The notes under the pieces are model-generated. The model worked only from the letters and a program-made list of their open reading frames with translations. It was not told the DNA's origin and did not search any database. A program made the translations under genes and the position numbers. 64,000 nt of DNA from Alphaproteobacteria bacterium (GTDB lineage Bacteria > Pseudomonadota > Alphaproteobacteria > Sphingomonadales > JAKSBY01): NCBI GenBank assembly GCA_021774625.1, contig JAJFIV010000008.1, forward strand, positions 47,392 to 111,391, written 5' to 3'. How positions within the stretch are numbered: position 1 is the first letter of the stretch; each line of letters opens with the position of its first letter. Positions 1-11,852 of this stretch are shown piece by piece.

Positions 1-116
1 GCATGCCGGTCAATATTCTGGTTGGCTTCATCATTCTGATGTTCGTCCTTTCGTCTGTCATGGGCTGGTATCTGATGTATTTTGAAGACCAGCTATCGAC
101 ATTGCTGGGGGGTTAG
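1..116 (+). CDS. fliR: Flagellar export protein FliR, C-terminal end (partial)
   Basis: Only the last 37 or so codons are present, read in the frame that ends with TAG at 114-116. The peptide begins with MPVNILVGFIILMF and continues into a hydrophobic stretch followed by a short polar tail. This matches the final membrane helix of FliR, an inner-membrane component of the flagellar type III export gate. It ends 3 bases before flhB, and the fliR-flhB order is the usual one, which is the main support for the name. The 5' part lies outside the window. Confidence 0.8.
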   Translation, partial: MPVNILVGFIILMFVLSSVMGWYLMYFEDQLSTLLGG

Positions 117-119
117 CCC

Positions 120-1193
120 ATGGCGGACGACAAGGATGATGCCCAAAAAACAGAAGAGCCGACGCAAAAAAAGCTGGATGACGCCCATGAAAAAGGCGAT
201 GTCGCCAAAAGCCAGGAGGTGCGGCACTGGTTTGTGCTGACGGCCATTGCGCTGGCGCTGATGATCACCGGGACCTCAACGGCTTCGGCAATCAAGGCGT
301 CACTGACCGATTTTCTTGCTTATTCAGGGTCGATACCGGCCAACGCCGATGGCCTGTTATCCGCCGTGCGCGGACTTGCGGTTGAGATCGGCCTCGCCCT
401 CTCTCTGCCGGCCCTGATTCTGATTATTGGTGCGCTGGGCGGTGCGCTGATTCAGCATAAGCCTGTTTTTACGACGGAACGGATGAAGCCGAAACTGGAC
501 CGTATTTCGCCCCTCGGCGGGGTGAAGCGCCTGTTTTCCATGCATTCGATGATGGAATTCAGCAAGACGGTTTTCAAATTTGCGGCCGTTGGCGCAATTT
601 CACTGTTTATTATCTGGCCGGAACGCGACCGGCTGGATCAGCTGATGACCATATCCCTCACCGATGTGATGCTGCTGGTGCAGTCGCTTTCCCTGCGTCT
701 GCTGGCCGGTGTGATTGCTGTGATGGCGGCCATTGCCGGGCTTGATTTCATGTTCCAGCAGGCGCAGCATATCAAAAAAATGCGCATGACCAAGCAGGAG
801 GTGAAGGACGAGCACAAACAGCTGGAGGGCGACCCGCATGTCAAGGCGCGGCTGCGGCAAATCCGCATGGAACGTTCACGCAGCCGCATGATGGCGGCGG
901 TGCCGGAGGCCGATGTGGTGATCACCAACCCGACCCATTACGCTATTGCCCTTTCCTATAAGCATGAGAATATGGACGTGCCCAAAGTGCTCGCCAAGGG
1001 CGTTGATCACATGGCGAAGAAAATCCGTGAACTGGCCGAGGAACATGGCGTGCCGCTGGTCGAAAACCCGCCGCTTGCCAGAACCCTGTATGCCACTGTC
1101 GAACTGGATGAGGAGATAAAGCCCGAGCATTATAAGGCCGTTGCCGAGGTCATCGGCTTTATCATGAAGCTCAGAAAACCGTCCCGGCGTTGA
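120..1193 (+). CDS. flhB: Flagellar biosynthesis protein FlhB
   Basis: The 357-residue product has the family length. It has a charged N-terminus (DDAQKTEEPTQKKLDDAHEKG), four hydrophobic segments between about residues 35 and 210, and a soluble C-terminal domain with the autocleavage motif NPTH at about residues 270-273. FlhB sits in the inner membrane, forms part of the flagellar export gate and, by self-cleavage between N and P of this motif, switches export from rod/hook to filament substrates. It follows the fliR end by 3 bases, so both are probably read from one flagellar transcript. The motif residues are intact, so the gene looks functional. Confidence 0.96.
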   Translation: MADDKDDAQKTEEPTQKKLDDAHEKGDVAKSQEVRHWFVLTAIALALMITGTSTASAIKASLTDFLAYSGSIPANADGLLSAVRGLAVEIGLALSLPALILIIGALGGALIQHKPVFTTERMKPKLDRISPLGGVKRLFSMHSMMEFSKTVFKFAAVGAISLFIIWPERDRLDQLMTISLTDVMLLVQSLSLRLLAGVIAVMAAIAGLDFMFQQAQHIKKMRMTKQEVKDEHKQLEGDPHVKARLRQIRMERSRSRMMAAVPEADVVITNPTHYAIALSYKHENMDVPKVLAKGVDHMAKKIRELAEEHGVPLVENPPLARTLYATVELDEEIKPEHYKAVAEVIGFIMKLRKPSRR

Positions 1194-1271
1194 TCATATG
1201 GCAAATCGCTTTATTCGTACTGCCCGAGGGGTTAAACTGAGGACGCGTCATAAAGGACCAAAGAAACACCG

Positions 1272-3746
1272 ATGCAGAAATCAAGGACATTGAGTGCATT
1301 TTCACCCACCGCCTTTGCCGGACAGCGGGGATCGCTGCCGGGCAGCGTGTGGCGGGCGGCGGAACGGATATCCCATCCTGGGCTTGATCTGCGGGTGCTT
1401 GTCGCGGTGGGCCTTGGTGGTATATTGGTCTCGCTGGCGGCTCTTGCCTTAAGCGGGGTTGCCGGCCGCTGGGATGTGGGACTTCTGGCGTCCGGCGTTG
1501 CACTGCTGTCATCCGCCGGTTTGATTGGGGGCCTGATTCTTCACGGCAAGCGGCAGGCGCATGTTCTGGACCAGTCGTTGCTGACGGCGGCGCTGGAAGC
1601 CTCGCTTCATGCCCGGGCCATCAGCGATAAAAAAGGCAATCTCCTTTGCGCCAATTCGGCCTACTTGCGGCTTTTTGAAGGGCGGATGCCGGCACCCTGT
1701 GACTATGGCGCGGATGGCCCGGACAACGCAGCGAAACTGAAACAGATTTTCACCGGCCTCAAAAAAACCGCGCGCGGCAAGGGAGAGTTCGAGTTTTCCG
1801 CAGAGGAGGGGAAGACATCCTTTTTCGTCACCGCCCGGTCATCAGGCAGATATGTGATCTGGACCCTGCCCATCGCCTCCAACCGAAGTCTTCTGAAGGA
1901 CGCGGAGTTCTATGCCCGCCAGAGCCTGGAGAGCGGTCTGGCGGCGATGAATATGGGGTTAACCCTGTTGGATCAAAAGGGCCGGATGTGTTATCTGAGC
2001 CCGACCCTGGCCGAAATGGTCGGCGAAGACACGGCGGCGGATTTACGGGACAAGCCTGTCGGCGCCCTGATTGACCGGGATGCCGGAATATTCACTGCGG
2101 GCATATTGAAGGGCAGGGATGTCGAATTTTACCGTCTGCCGCTTCCGGGTGACAATGAGGGTGAGCCGACCGGTGTCTACTTATTGCTCCGCCCCATCAC
2201 TGTGCCGGACGAAAAACCGGCGCCTGTGGAAACCACATCCGCCGACCTTGCCAATATATTCGATCAGGCGCCCATCGCCATGGCGACGGTAGGGAACACG
2301 GGTGCGCTGCGGGCCTTCAACAAATCCTTCTGCAAGCTGGTTCCGGAAGGCAGTGCCCAAAAGGGTCAACCGCTGGCGGAACTGATCGACAAGGCGGACC
2401 GGCGCGAGTTTGAAATCCGGCTGAAAGCGGCCATTTCCGGTCTGCCTCCGGCTCTTCCCTTTGATGTTCATCTGGCATGCGAGAAACCGACCATTGTCCA
2501 GGTTTACTTCGGGTTCCGGCAAACTGAGGACGGTCCCGGCGCGGTGCTTTACTGGCTTGATCTGACCGAACAGAAAAGTTTAGAGCTGCAATTCGTTCAG
2601 GCGCAGAAAATGCAGGCTGTGGGTCAGCTTGCCGGCGGCGTTGCCCATGATTTCAACAATCTTCTGACCGCCATTATCGGCTTCAGCGACCTTTTGCTGA
2701 TGCGCCACAGCGCCGGTGATCAGTCTTTTTCCGACATTATGCAGGTCAAGCAGAATGCCAACCGGGCGGCCAATCTTGTGCGCCAGCTGCTGGCTTTTTC
2801 CCGGCAGCAGACCCTGCGGCCCAAAATACTGATCGTAACGGATGTGCTGGCGGAAATATCAAATCTGGTCCGGCGCCTGATCGGTGAGAATATCGAACTG
2901 AAAATGGTGCATGGCCGCAGCCTTGGAGCGGTCAAGGTCGATCAGGGGCAGCTGGAACAGGTGCTGATCAATCTGGCGGTCAATGCCCGCGACGCCATGC
3001 CCGATGGCGGAACCCTGTCCATTCGCACCGCCAATATCGATCATCATCAGGCCGCGGAGCTTGATCATTCCATCATGCCGGCGTCGGAATATGTGATGAT
3101 TGAGGTTGCCGATACCGGCGCCGGCATTTCGCAAAAAAACCGGGAAAAGGTCTTTGAGCCCTTCTTTACCACCAAGGAAGTCGGGCAGGGAACCGGCCTC
3201 GGACTGTCCACCGTTTACGGGATAGTCAAACAGACCGGCGGCTTCATCTTTGTCGATAGCGAAGAGGGCAGGGGCGCCGTCTTCCGCATTTATCTGCCCA
3301 CCCACAGGGAAAGCGAAAAGGAAACCGGTGCGGCGGCGTCAAGAAAGGAACAGGAATCCAAAGCCAAGGATCTGACCGGCAAAGAAACCATCCTGATTGT
3401 CGAAGATGAGGAGCCGGTCCGCATGTTTGCCGTCCGCGCCCTCCAGAACAAAGGCTATAAAGTGCTGGAAGCGGTGAGCGGAGAAGAGGGGCTGGAAATT
3501 GTGAAAAGCTATGACGGCGCCATCGACCTGATGATTTCCGATGTGATCATGCCCGGCATGGACGGCCCGACCCTGGTGGCTGAAGCGCAGCAGATTCGCC
3601 CGAAGACCAAAATCATCTTTATTTCCGGCTATGCGGAAGACGCCATCCGCAAAAATCTGAGTGACCATAAATATTCCTTCCTGCCCAAACCGTTCAGTCT
3701 GAAACGCCTGGCCGAAGAAGTGCGCGACATACTGGAAGAAAAATAG
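1272..3746 (+). CDS. cckA: Cell-cycle hybrid histidine kinase CckA
   Basis: The 824-residue protein starts with two transmembrane helices (about residues 38-60 and 68-90). PAS-like sensor regions follow, then a HisKA domain with [14 protein letters not shown] (phospho-accepting His near residue 459), a HATPase_c domain with N, G1 (DTGAGI) and G2 ([12 protein letters not shown]) boxes, and a C-terminal receiver with Asp near residue 757 ([12 protein letters not shown]). This order is the CckA architecture. In Alphaproteobacteria CckA feeds phosphate through ChpT to CtrA, controlling cell cycle and flagellar genes. Its place between flhB and recA is typical of the class. The spacing from AAGGA to the ATG is long, so the exact start is moderately certain. 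Confidence 0.92.
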   Translation: MQKSRTLSAFSPTAFAGQRGSLPGSVWRAAERISHPGLDLRVLVAVGLGGILVSLAALALSGVAGRWDVGLLASGVALLSSAGLIGGLILHGKRQAHVLDQSLLTAALEASLHARAISDKKGNLLCANSAYLRLFEGRMPAPCDYGADGPDNAAKLKQIFTGLKKTARGKGEFEFSAEEGKTSFFVTARSSGRYVIWTLPIASNRSLLKDAEFYARQSLESGLAAMNMGLTLLDQKGRMCYLSPTLAEMVGEDTAADLRDKPVGALIDRDAGIFTAGILKGRDVEFYRLPLPGDNEGEPTGVYLLLRPITVPDEKPAPVETTSADLANIFDQAPIAMATVGNTGALRAFNKSFCKLVPEGSAQKGQPLAELIDKADRREFEIRLKAAISGLPPALPFDVHLACEKPTIVQVYFGFRQTEDGPGAVLYWLDLTEQKSLELQFVQAQKMQAVGQLAGGVAHDFNNLLTAIIGFSDLLLMRHSAGDQSFSDIMQVKQNANRAANLVRQLLAFSRQQTLRPKILIVTDVLAEISNLVRRLIGENIELKMVHGRSLGAVKVDQGQLEQVLINLAVNARDAMPDGGTLSIRTANIDHHQAAELDHSIMPASEYVMIEVADTGAGISQKNREKVFEPFFTTKEVGQGTGLGLSTVYGIVKQTGGFIFVDSEEGRGAVFRIYLPTHRESEKETGAAASRKEQESKAKDLTGKETILIVEDEEPVRMFAVRALQNKGYKVLEAVSGEEGLEIVKSYDGAIDLMISDVIMPGMDGPTLVAEAQQIRPKTKIIFISGYAEDAIRKNLSDHKYSFLPKPFSLKRLAEEVRDILEEK

Positions 3747-3836
3747 GCCGCCGAATCCAGCCGCGCAATCGCCGGCGGGACATAATAAGAACAAATGTTA
3801 TTTTTTCTTTATTTCGCAATAAGATAAATATTTTGC

Positions 3837-3864
3837 TTGCATATGAGAACAAAACATGTACATA
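3837..3864 (+). promoter_or_regulatory. Candidate recA promoter
   Basis: TTGCAT at 3837-3842 and TACATA at 3859-3864 are separated by 16 bases and lie about 50 bases upstream of the recA ATG. The match to the sigma-70 consensus is partial. Support comes from its position in the only AT-rich gap before recA and from an SOS-like element between the two hexamers. Confidence 0.4.
3847..3861 (+). promoter_or_regulatory. LexA (SOS)-like box upstream of recA
   Basis: GAAC at 3847-3850, seven bases, then GTAC at 3858-3861. The alphaproteobacterial SOS box is GAAC-N7-GAAC (or its complement GTTC-N7-GTTC), so one half is exact and the other has one mismatch. It sits between the candidate -35 and -10 of recA, where a repressor would block transcription. 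A second isolated GAAC half-site begins at 3789. Confidence 0.35.
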
Positions 3865-3913
3865 AGGATCATTGCAAACGAATTCAGGCTGTGAAATAAC
3901 CAGGGAGATAAAA

Positions 3914-5002
3914 ATGATAGCGGCAAATCTGAAAATTGTGGGAGGCCCGTCGGTGGATAAGACGAAAGCATTGGACGCGGCGTTGGGGCAAATTGAGCGG
4001 GCCTTCGGCAAGGGTTCGGTCATGAAGCTCGGCCAGCGGGAAAGCTCCATCGAGGTGGATACCATTTCCACCGGCTCGATCAGTCTGGACGTGGCGCTCG
4101 GGATCGGCGGCTATCCGAAGGGCCGGGTCATCGAAATTTACGGGCCGGAAAGTTCGGGCAAGACAACACTGGCGCTCCATGCGGTGGCGGAATCGCAAAA
4201 GGCGGGCGGCATTGCGGCCTTTATTGATGCGGAACATGCGCTTGATCCGGTTTATGCCCGCAAGCTTGGCGTTGATATCAATGAGCTTTTGATTTCCCAG
4301 CCGGATACCGGCGAACAGGCGCTGGAAATCGCCGATACGCTGGTCCGTTCCGGCGCGGTTGATATTCTGGTGGTGGACAGTGTCGCGGCGCTGACGCCGC
4401 GGGCGGAACTGGAAGGCGAAATGGGCGACACCCATGTGGGTCTTCAGGCCCGGCTGATGAGCCAGGCGTTGCGCAAGCTGACCGCCTCCATATCCCGCTC
4501 GCACGCGCTGGTGGTGTTTATCAATCAGATCCGCATGAAGATCGGCGTCATGTATGGCAGCCCGGAAACCACGACCGGCGGCAATGCGCTGAAATTCTAC
4601 TCCTCGGTCCGGCTTGATATTCGCCGCATCGGACAGATCAAGGAAAAGGACGAAATTGTCGGCAACACGACGCGGGTCAAGGTGGTCAAAAACAAGGTGG
4701 CCCCGCCTTTCAAAGTCATTGAATTCGACATTATGTATGGTCAGGGCATTTCCAAAACCGGGGAACTGATCGATCTTGGCGTCAAGGCCGGGGTGGTGGA
4801 AAAATCCGGCTCCTGGTATTCCTATGACAGCCAGCGGATCGGCCAGGGCCGGGAAAACGCCAAACGCTTCCTCATCGAAAATACCGATATTGCCGATGCG
4901 ATCGAAGCCGCCATCCGCCGTAATGCAGGTCTGGTGACGGAAGCGATGATGCTGGGCGAGGAAGTGGCTGCGGTTTCCACGGACGGTGAAGCGGCGGAAT
5001 AA
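3914..5002 (+). CDS. recA: Recombinase RecA
   Basis: RecA forms ATP-dependent filaments on single-stranded DNA for strand exchange and triggers LexA self-cleavage. The protein (362 residues from this start) carries the Walker A loop [21 protein letters not shown], the Walker B strand [10 protein letters not shown], loop 2 around [11 protein letters not shown] and a short acidic C-terminus. An upstream TTG would add 14 residues. I chose ATG at 3914 because AGGGAG at 3902-3907 lies at the right distance. Transcription ends at a good Rho-independent terminator about 30 bases after the stop. Confidence 0.98.
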   Translation: MIAANLKIVGGPSVDKTKALDAALGQIERAFGKGSVMKLGQRESSIEVDTISTGSISLDVALGIGGYPKGRVIEIYGPESSGKTTLALHAVAESQKAGGIAAFIDAEHALDPVYARKLGVDINELLISQPDTGEQALEIADTLVRSGAVDILVVDSVAALTPRAELEGEMGDTHVGLQARLMSQALRKLTASISRSHALVVFINQIRMKIGVMYGSPETTTGGNALKFYSSVRLDIRRIGQIKEKDEIVGNTTRVKVVKNKVAPPFKVIEFDIMYGQGISKTGELIDLGVKAGVVEKSGSWYSYDSQRIGQGRENAKRFLIENTDIADAIEAAIRRNAGLVTEAMMLGEEVAAVSTDGEAAE

Positions 5003-5034
5003 ATACCGAAGACTCCCTGAAGCCAACCAGGACT

Positions 5035-5061
5035 GGCGGCCATGTTGGTCGCCTTTCTTTT
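5035..5061 (+). terminator. Rho-independent terminator after recA
   Basis: GGCGGCC at 5035-5041 pairs with GGTCGCC at 5047-5053 (7 bp including one G-U) around a 5-base loop, followed directly by TTTCTTTT. It lies 33 bases after the recA stop and 100 bases before alaS, so the two genes are probably separate transcripts. Confidence 0.8.
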
Positions 5062-5160
5062 GCCTGTGATTGCGTGACACTGCTGGACAGCCTCCATGTC
5101 AGCCGGTAAAAGCGGTCTGAGTAAAACGGCTCTGGCCGTGACGGAATTGTTGAGGACATA

Positions 5161-7827
<2,667 letters not shown>

Positions 7828-7837
7828 TAGGGAACCT

Positions 7838-9010
7838 ATGTCGAATGAGCGAAGCCTGCGCGCCCGGGTCCACGATCTGGTGGAACTGGGATCTTATGGC
7901 CATCGCTACGGCGCTTTCTTTGATGGTTTTCTGGTTGTTCTGATTGTCGCCAACGTGGCGGCGGTTGCCGCGGAAACCGTGCCGGAATTCAGAACCCGCT
8001 ATCAGGCGGAATTCATTGTGTTTGAAATTTTCTCGGTGGTGGTTTTCACCGTCGAATATCTGACGCGGGTCTGGGTCAGTGTCGAAAGCCACGCCCGGCC
8101 GGGGCAGTCGCATCTGAAGGCCCGCCTGCGTTACATGGCGACGCCTTTTGCGCTGATTGACCTGATATCAATTCTGCCGTTTTATCTCGCTTTCTTCGCC
8201 GGGCCGGATTTGCGGTTCCTGCGGGTCTTCCGGCTGCTGCGACTGTTTAAACTGGTGCGCTATTCTCCGGCCCTCGAATCCCTTGGCCGGGTGATTTATC
8301 ATGAAAGGCGGGCGCTATTGGCGGCCCTGGTCATCATGCTGGGCATTCTGTTTGTTTCCGCCAGCATCATGTATTTTGTGGAACGCAGGGCGCAGCCTGA
8401 AGATTTTGGCTCCATCCCTGCGGCGCTGTGGTGGGCGGTGACGACGCTGACCACGGTCGGTTACGGCGATGTTGTGCCGGTGACGCTGCCGGGGCGGCTT
8501 GTCGGCGGCATTGTGATGATATTCGGCCTGGGTCTTTACGCCATTCCCATCGGCATTATCGCCTCGGGCTTTTCCAACGAAATCCACCGGCAGGAAATTG
8601 TCGTCCGCTTCGATCATGTCCGCCGCATTCCGCTGTTCGAAGGGCTGGAACCGAAAGCCCTGAGCGATGTGGTGCGGCTGTTCCGTTCTTCGGTGACGGA
8701 ACCAGGCGAGGTCATCAGCCGCAGCGGCGAGAGCGGGGCAGGGGTTTATTTCATTCTGTCGGGCTATGCCGACGCCATCGCGCCGGGCAGCAAGGTGCCC
8801 CTGGGTCCCGGCGATATTTTTGGCGAGAGCGTGCCGGTGGGCGGCAGCTTCAGGGAGATTGCGGTGATTGCCAGAACCACCTGCCGTTTGCTGATAATGG
8901 ATAGTCTAGATTTTCGGCATCTTTTGACCGTCGAGCCGGAGATAAAGGTCCGGCTGGAATCCGTGCTAGAAAAATACCGGGAGGCCAGTGAGAACCATGA
9001 CGCGACATAG
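7838..9010 (+). CDS. Cyclic-nucleotide-gated voltage-sensor-type K+ channel
   Basis: The 390-residue product has six membrane segments. An S4-like helix carries Arg/Lys at about every third position (LRFLRVFRLLRLFKLVR, about residues 125-141). A pore loop with the K+ selectivity filter TVGYGD lies at about 206-211. A C-terminal cyclic-nucleotide-binding domain (about 270-385) has the phosphate-binding cassette GPGDIFGES with an Arg downstream. This is the MloK1 family layout, so it is probably an inner-membrane K+ channel opened by cAMP. The ATG at 7838 gives the canonical N-terminus; an upstream in-frame start would lie inside alaS. It starts 10 bases after alaS and overlaps the next gene by 14 bases. 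Confidence 0.9.
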   Translation: MSNERSLRARVHDLVELGSYGHRYGAFFDGFLVVLIVANVAAVAAETVPEFRTRYQAEFIVFEIFSVVVFTVEYLTRVWVSVESHARPGQSHLKARLRYMATPFALIDLISILPFYLAFFAGPDLRFLRVFRLLRLFKLVRYSPALESLGRVIYHERRALLAALVIMLGILFVSASIMYFVERRAQPEDFGSIPAALWWAVTTLTTVGYGDVVPVTLPGRLVGGIVMIFGLGLYAIPIGIIASGFSNEIHRQEIVVRFDHVRRIPLFEGLEPKALSDVVRLFRSSVTEPGEVISRSGESGAGVYFILSGYADAIAPGSKVPLGPGDIFGESVPVGGSFREIAVIARTTCRLLIMDSLDFRHLLTVEPEIKVRLESVLEKYREASENHDAT

Positions 9011-10154
9011 CAAACAGCGGCCTTTCAGGCCCGCAACCCTGTTGGCGCAGGGGATGCCGTCCCCGGACGCCGGCCATGGCGCAATCGTGCCGGTGATCGA
9101 TATGGCAACGACCTATGCCCGCGGCCATGAGTATGAACTGATTGACGGCCAGGAATATTCCCGCGATCACAATCCGACATACCGGCCGGCGGAACTGCTC
9201 CTTGCAAGGCTGGAGGAAGGGGCCGACGCCATACTGTTCGCTTCCGGAATGGCCGCGGCAAGCGCTGTTTTAGCGACGCTCAAGCCCGGCGATCATATGG
9301 TTCTGCCGAAATGGGGTTATCACGGTCTGCGCCGCCATTTCAGCGACTTTTGCCGGCAATTCGGCATGGAAGTCGATCTGTTTGACGCCGAACGGCCCGA
9401 CAGTCTGCAGGCGGCGATCAGACCGGGAAAAACCAGATGGGTCTGGGTGGAAACACCGGCCAATCCAACCTGGGTCGTCACGGATTTAAGGCGGGCGGCG
9501 GATCTGGCCCACCATGCCGGCGCTTTGCTGGCCGTGGATGCCACTGTCATGACGCCCATTTTATGCCGGCCGCTGACTTTGGGGGCGGATCTGGTCATGC
9601 ATTCGGCCTCCAAATATCTTAACGGCCATTCGGATGTCATAGCCGGGGCCCTGGTGACGGCGAAAATCGATGATCAGTGGGGGACAATCAAGACCCAGCG
9701 TAAATTTGGCGGCGGCATTATCGGCCCGTTTGAAGCCTGGCTGCTGTTGCGCGGCATGCGCACGCTTCATGTGCGTGTGCGCGAAGCGTGCAATACGGCG
9801 CTAAAAGTCGCCCGCTATTTTGACGGGCATGAAGCGATTAAGGCGGTCCTTTATCCGGGTCTGCCCTCGCACCCCGGTCATGAAATAGCAAAAGCCCAGA
9901 TGGCGGCCGATATCGGTTATGGCGGCATGCTGTCACTGCGGGTGAAGGCGGGCAGGGCGGCGGCCATCCGTGCCGCCACCCGCACGAAACTCTTCAAACC
10001 CGCAACCTCCCTCGGCGGCGTTGAAAGCCTGATCGAACACCGCGCCACCATCGAAGGGGCGGACAGCCCGACCCCCGATGACCTGCTCCGCCTTTCCATC
10101 GGACTGGAGGATGCGGATGATCTGATCGCCGATCTGGAACAGGCGTTCGGCTGA
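8997..10154 (+). CDS. Cys/Met-metabolism PLP enzyme (cystathionine beta-lyase / gamma-synthase fold)
   Basis: The 385-residue product belongs to the trans-sulfuration family of PLP enzymes (fold type I). Visible motifs are YSRDHNPTYRPAE, the Gly/Ser loop FASGMAAASAV, VETPANPTW, the PLP-Asp strand LLAVDATVMTP and the Schiff-base Lys in HSASKYLNGHSD (about K206). Members cleave or form thioethers such as cystathionine; which reaction applies here is not decided by the motifs. GGGAGG at 8979-8984 could serve GTG at 8988 or ATG at 8997. ATG is chosen, though its spacing of 12 is long. It overlaps the end of the channel gene, suggesting translational coupling. Confidence 0.88.
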   Translation: MTRHSKQRPFRPATLLAQGMPSPDAGHGAIVPVIDMATTYARGHEYELIDGQEYSRDHNPTYRPAELLLARLEEGADAILFASGMAAASAVLATLKPGDHMVLPKWGYHGLRRHFSDFCRQFGMEVDLFDAERPDSLQAAIRPGKTRWVWVETPANPTWVVTDLRRAADLAHHAGALLAVDATVMTPILCRPLTLGADLVMHSASKYLNGHSDVIAGALVTAKIDDQWGTIKTQRKFGGGIIGPFEAWLLLRGMRTLHVRVREACNTALKVARYFDGHEAIKAVLYPGLPSHPGHEIAKAQMAADIGYGGMLSLRVKAGRAAAIRAATRTKLFKPATSLGGVESLIEHRATIEGADSPTPDDLLRLSIGLEDADDLIADLEQAFG

Positions 10155-10174
10155 TTTTGGAAACTTCTTTGGCC

Positions 10175-10205
10175 TCTCCGCGTTATGAATTACTGTTCGC
10201 GGAGA
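10175..10205 (+). repeat. Inverted repeat in leader of the DUF4139 gene
   Basis: TCTCCGCG (10175-10182) and CGCGGAGA (10198-10205) are exact inverted arms around a 15-base AT-rich loop. The element lies between the PLP-enzyme stop and the ribosome-binding site (AGAGGGGATG) of the next gene. No T-run follows, so it is not a classical terminator. It could be an operator or an mRNA hairpin near the translation start. Confidence 0.4.
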
Positions 10206-10224
10206 TCAAAAGAGGGGATGTTTC

Positions 10225-11703
10225 ATGAAAACCGGCGCCACCATCTTTTCCCTTTGCAGTTTTCTGTTTATTGCCGGCGCGCAGGCGCAGGATATTCCGG
10301 AGGTGGAAGTCACCAAAGAGGACCGGACGGGCCTCGCGCTGACAATCTATAATGGCGGTTTTGCGCAGGTGCTTGATCAGCGGCACGTGGCATTGGGCGC
10401 AGGCCGCACCCGGCTGCTCTTTTCCGACGTCGCTCCCAAAATGGACGCCGAATCCGCGCTTCTGACAACCGATGCCCTCTCTATTATTGAAAAGAATTTC
10501 GACTATGATCTGCTATCGCCTGACAAACTCCTTGTAGCGTCAATCGGCGAGGAAGTCTTTGTCATCAGAGGAAAAGATGAAAATGGCGAAGATAAATATG
10601 AGTTGGGTACACTTTTATCGGTTACTGATTTAAACAACTTCGGTTCCAATGTCGCGGTTGTTGAAGTTGGCGACCGCATCGAAACAATAGCACTTTCAAG
10701 TGCGTATAGCTCCAGCAGTATCAGATTGGCTTTTAAAGGTTTGCCCGAAGGTTTTTTGCGGAAGCCGACGCTTTCTATGACGGTCAGTAATCAGGCTTCG
10801 TTTGATGGGGAAACTAATCTGGCTTATCTGGCAGATGGCATCGGCTGGCAGGCGGATTATGTCGCCTATCTTGCCTCCGATGAAACCTCCCTGGAATTAA
10901 AGGGATGGATAACGATTAACAATCAATCGGGTATGGATTTCACTAATTCAAAAATAAGTGCCGTCGCGGGAACGATTAACAGGAGTCAGGCAAAATGGAA
11001 TTTGCAGCGCCGGGTGGATAACCGCTCTTATAGTATAAGTGGGGGTGCTATGAGCCAAGCCCCGGTATTTTCGGAATATCACGAATATATTCTGCCCGAA
11101 CGCACGACCATTCTGAACAATCAGACAAAACAGGTGGCGTTTCTTGAGCGGGACAGTGTCCGGGTAAATAAAGTATTGTCGTATCTTACTTTTTCTCAGC
11201 TTATATATAATTCCGCCAACGACGATCAGCTTCAGCCCATGAATGTGGTGTATGAGATCGGGAATAAGGAGGATCAGGGTCTGGGCGCGCCATTGCCGGA
11301 GGGAATTTTTCGCGTTTACAAGACCGATGCGGATGGCAACCCCCGTTTTATCGGTGACAATCAGATTCCGCACACACCAAAAGGCGAAATGGTCAAGGTT
11401 GCGGTCGGCAAGGCCTTTGACGTTACATTTCGCGAAAAGGTCAGCAACCTGGCGCAGGAGGGGACCGGGATTTCCCAACCGCGTTCAAGGATTTACAACG
11501 CGACGGTAACGGTCTCTTTTTCGAACGCAAAAGACGAACCGGCAAGTGTTAGATATGGCGTGCAGTTCGGCGGCAACTGGTCGGTGGAAAAAGAGTCGCT
11601 GCCTCATGAAAAAACCTCCGCCGCCACAGCCGAATGGGAAATCCTGATCCCCGCCAATCGCACCCGCGACCTGACCTTCACCATCCGCGAGGAAATTTTC
11701 TGA
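10225..11703 (+). CDS. Exported DUF4139 domain protein
   Basis: The 492-residue protein starts with a clear signal peptide (MKTGATIFSLCSFLFIAGAQAQ), so it acts beyond the inner membrane. The body matches the DUF4139 type: an N-terminal all-beta region (LTIYNGGFAQVLDQRHVALG) and a C-terminal domain with ITINNQSGMDFTNSKISAVAG and EWEILIPANRTRDLTFTIR. The family's function is not established. The middle of the gene (about 10.5-11.2 kb) is clearly poorer in GC (37-40% in lines counted) than its neighbours, which suggests a divergent or transferred origin. It is probably transcribed alone. Confidence 0.8.
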   Translation: MKTGATIFSLCSFLFIAGAQAQDIPEVEVTKEDRTGLALTIYNGGFAQVLDQRHVALGAGRTRLLFSDVAPKMDAESALLTTDALSIIEKNFDYDLLSPDKLLVASIGEEVFVIRGKDENGEDKYELGTLLSVTDLNNFGSNVAVVEVGDRIETIALSSAYSSSSIRLAFKGLPEGFLRKPTLSMTVSNQASFDGETNLAYLADGIGWQADYVAYLASDETSLELKGWITINNQSGMDFTNSKISAVAGTINRSQAKWNLQRRVDNRSYSISGGAMSQAPVFSEYHEYILPERTTILNNQTKQVAFLERDSVRVNKVLSYLTFSQLIYNSANDDQLQPMNVVYEIGNKEDQGLGAPLPEGIFRVYKTDADGNPRFIGDNQIPHTPKGEMVKVAVGKAFDVTFREKVSNLAQEGTGISQPRSRIYNATVTVSFSNAKDEPASVRYGVQFGGNWSVEKESLPHEKTSAATAEWEILIPANRTRDLTFTIREEIF

Positions 11704-11852
11704 TTTTAGCTGGTTTATCCCACAAATAACCCGCTTCCCCGCTTGCTTCCAACCCCATCACTTGGTATGAAGAGGGTCAGGAAATCACAATATTTCGTTA
11801 TGGGACCGCAATTCAGGCCTAACGGCCATCTCACAGTCAAAGGGCAGTCATT

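Noticed and set aside
3748..3778. CCGCCG/CGGCGG hairpin after cckA as terminator
   Set aside because: The loop is 19 bases and no T-run follows directly.
3884..5080. Long minus-strand open frame (398 codons) opposite recA
   Set aside because: It is a shadow of recA; the translation is rich in His/Arg/Gly with no motif, while recA is certain.
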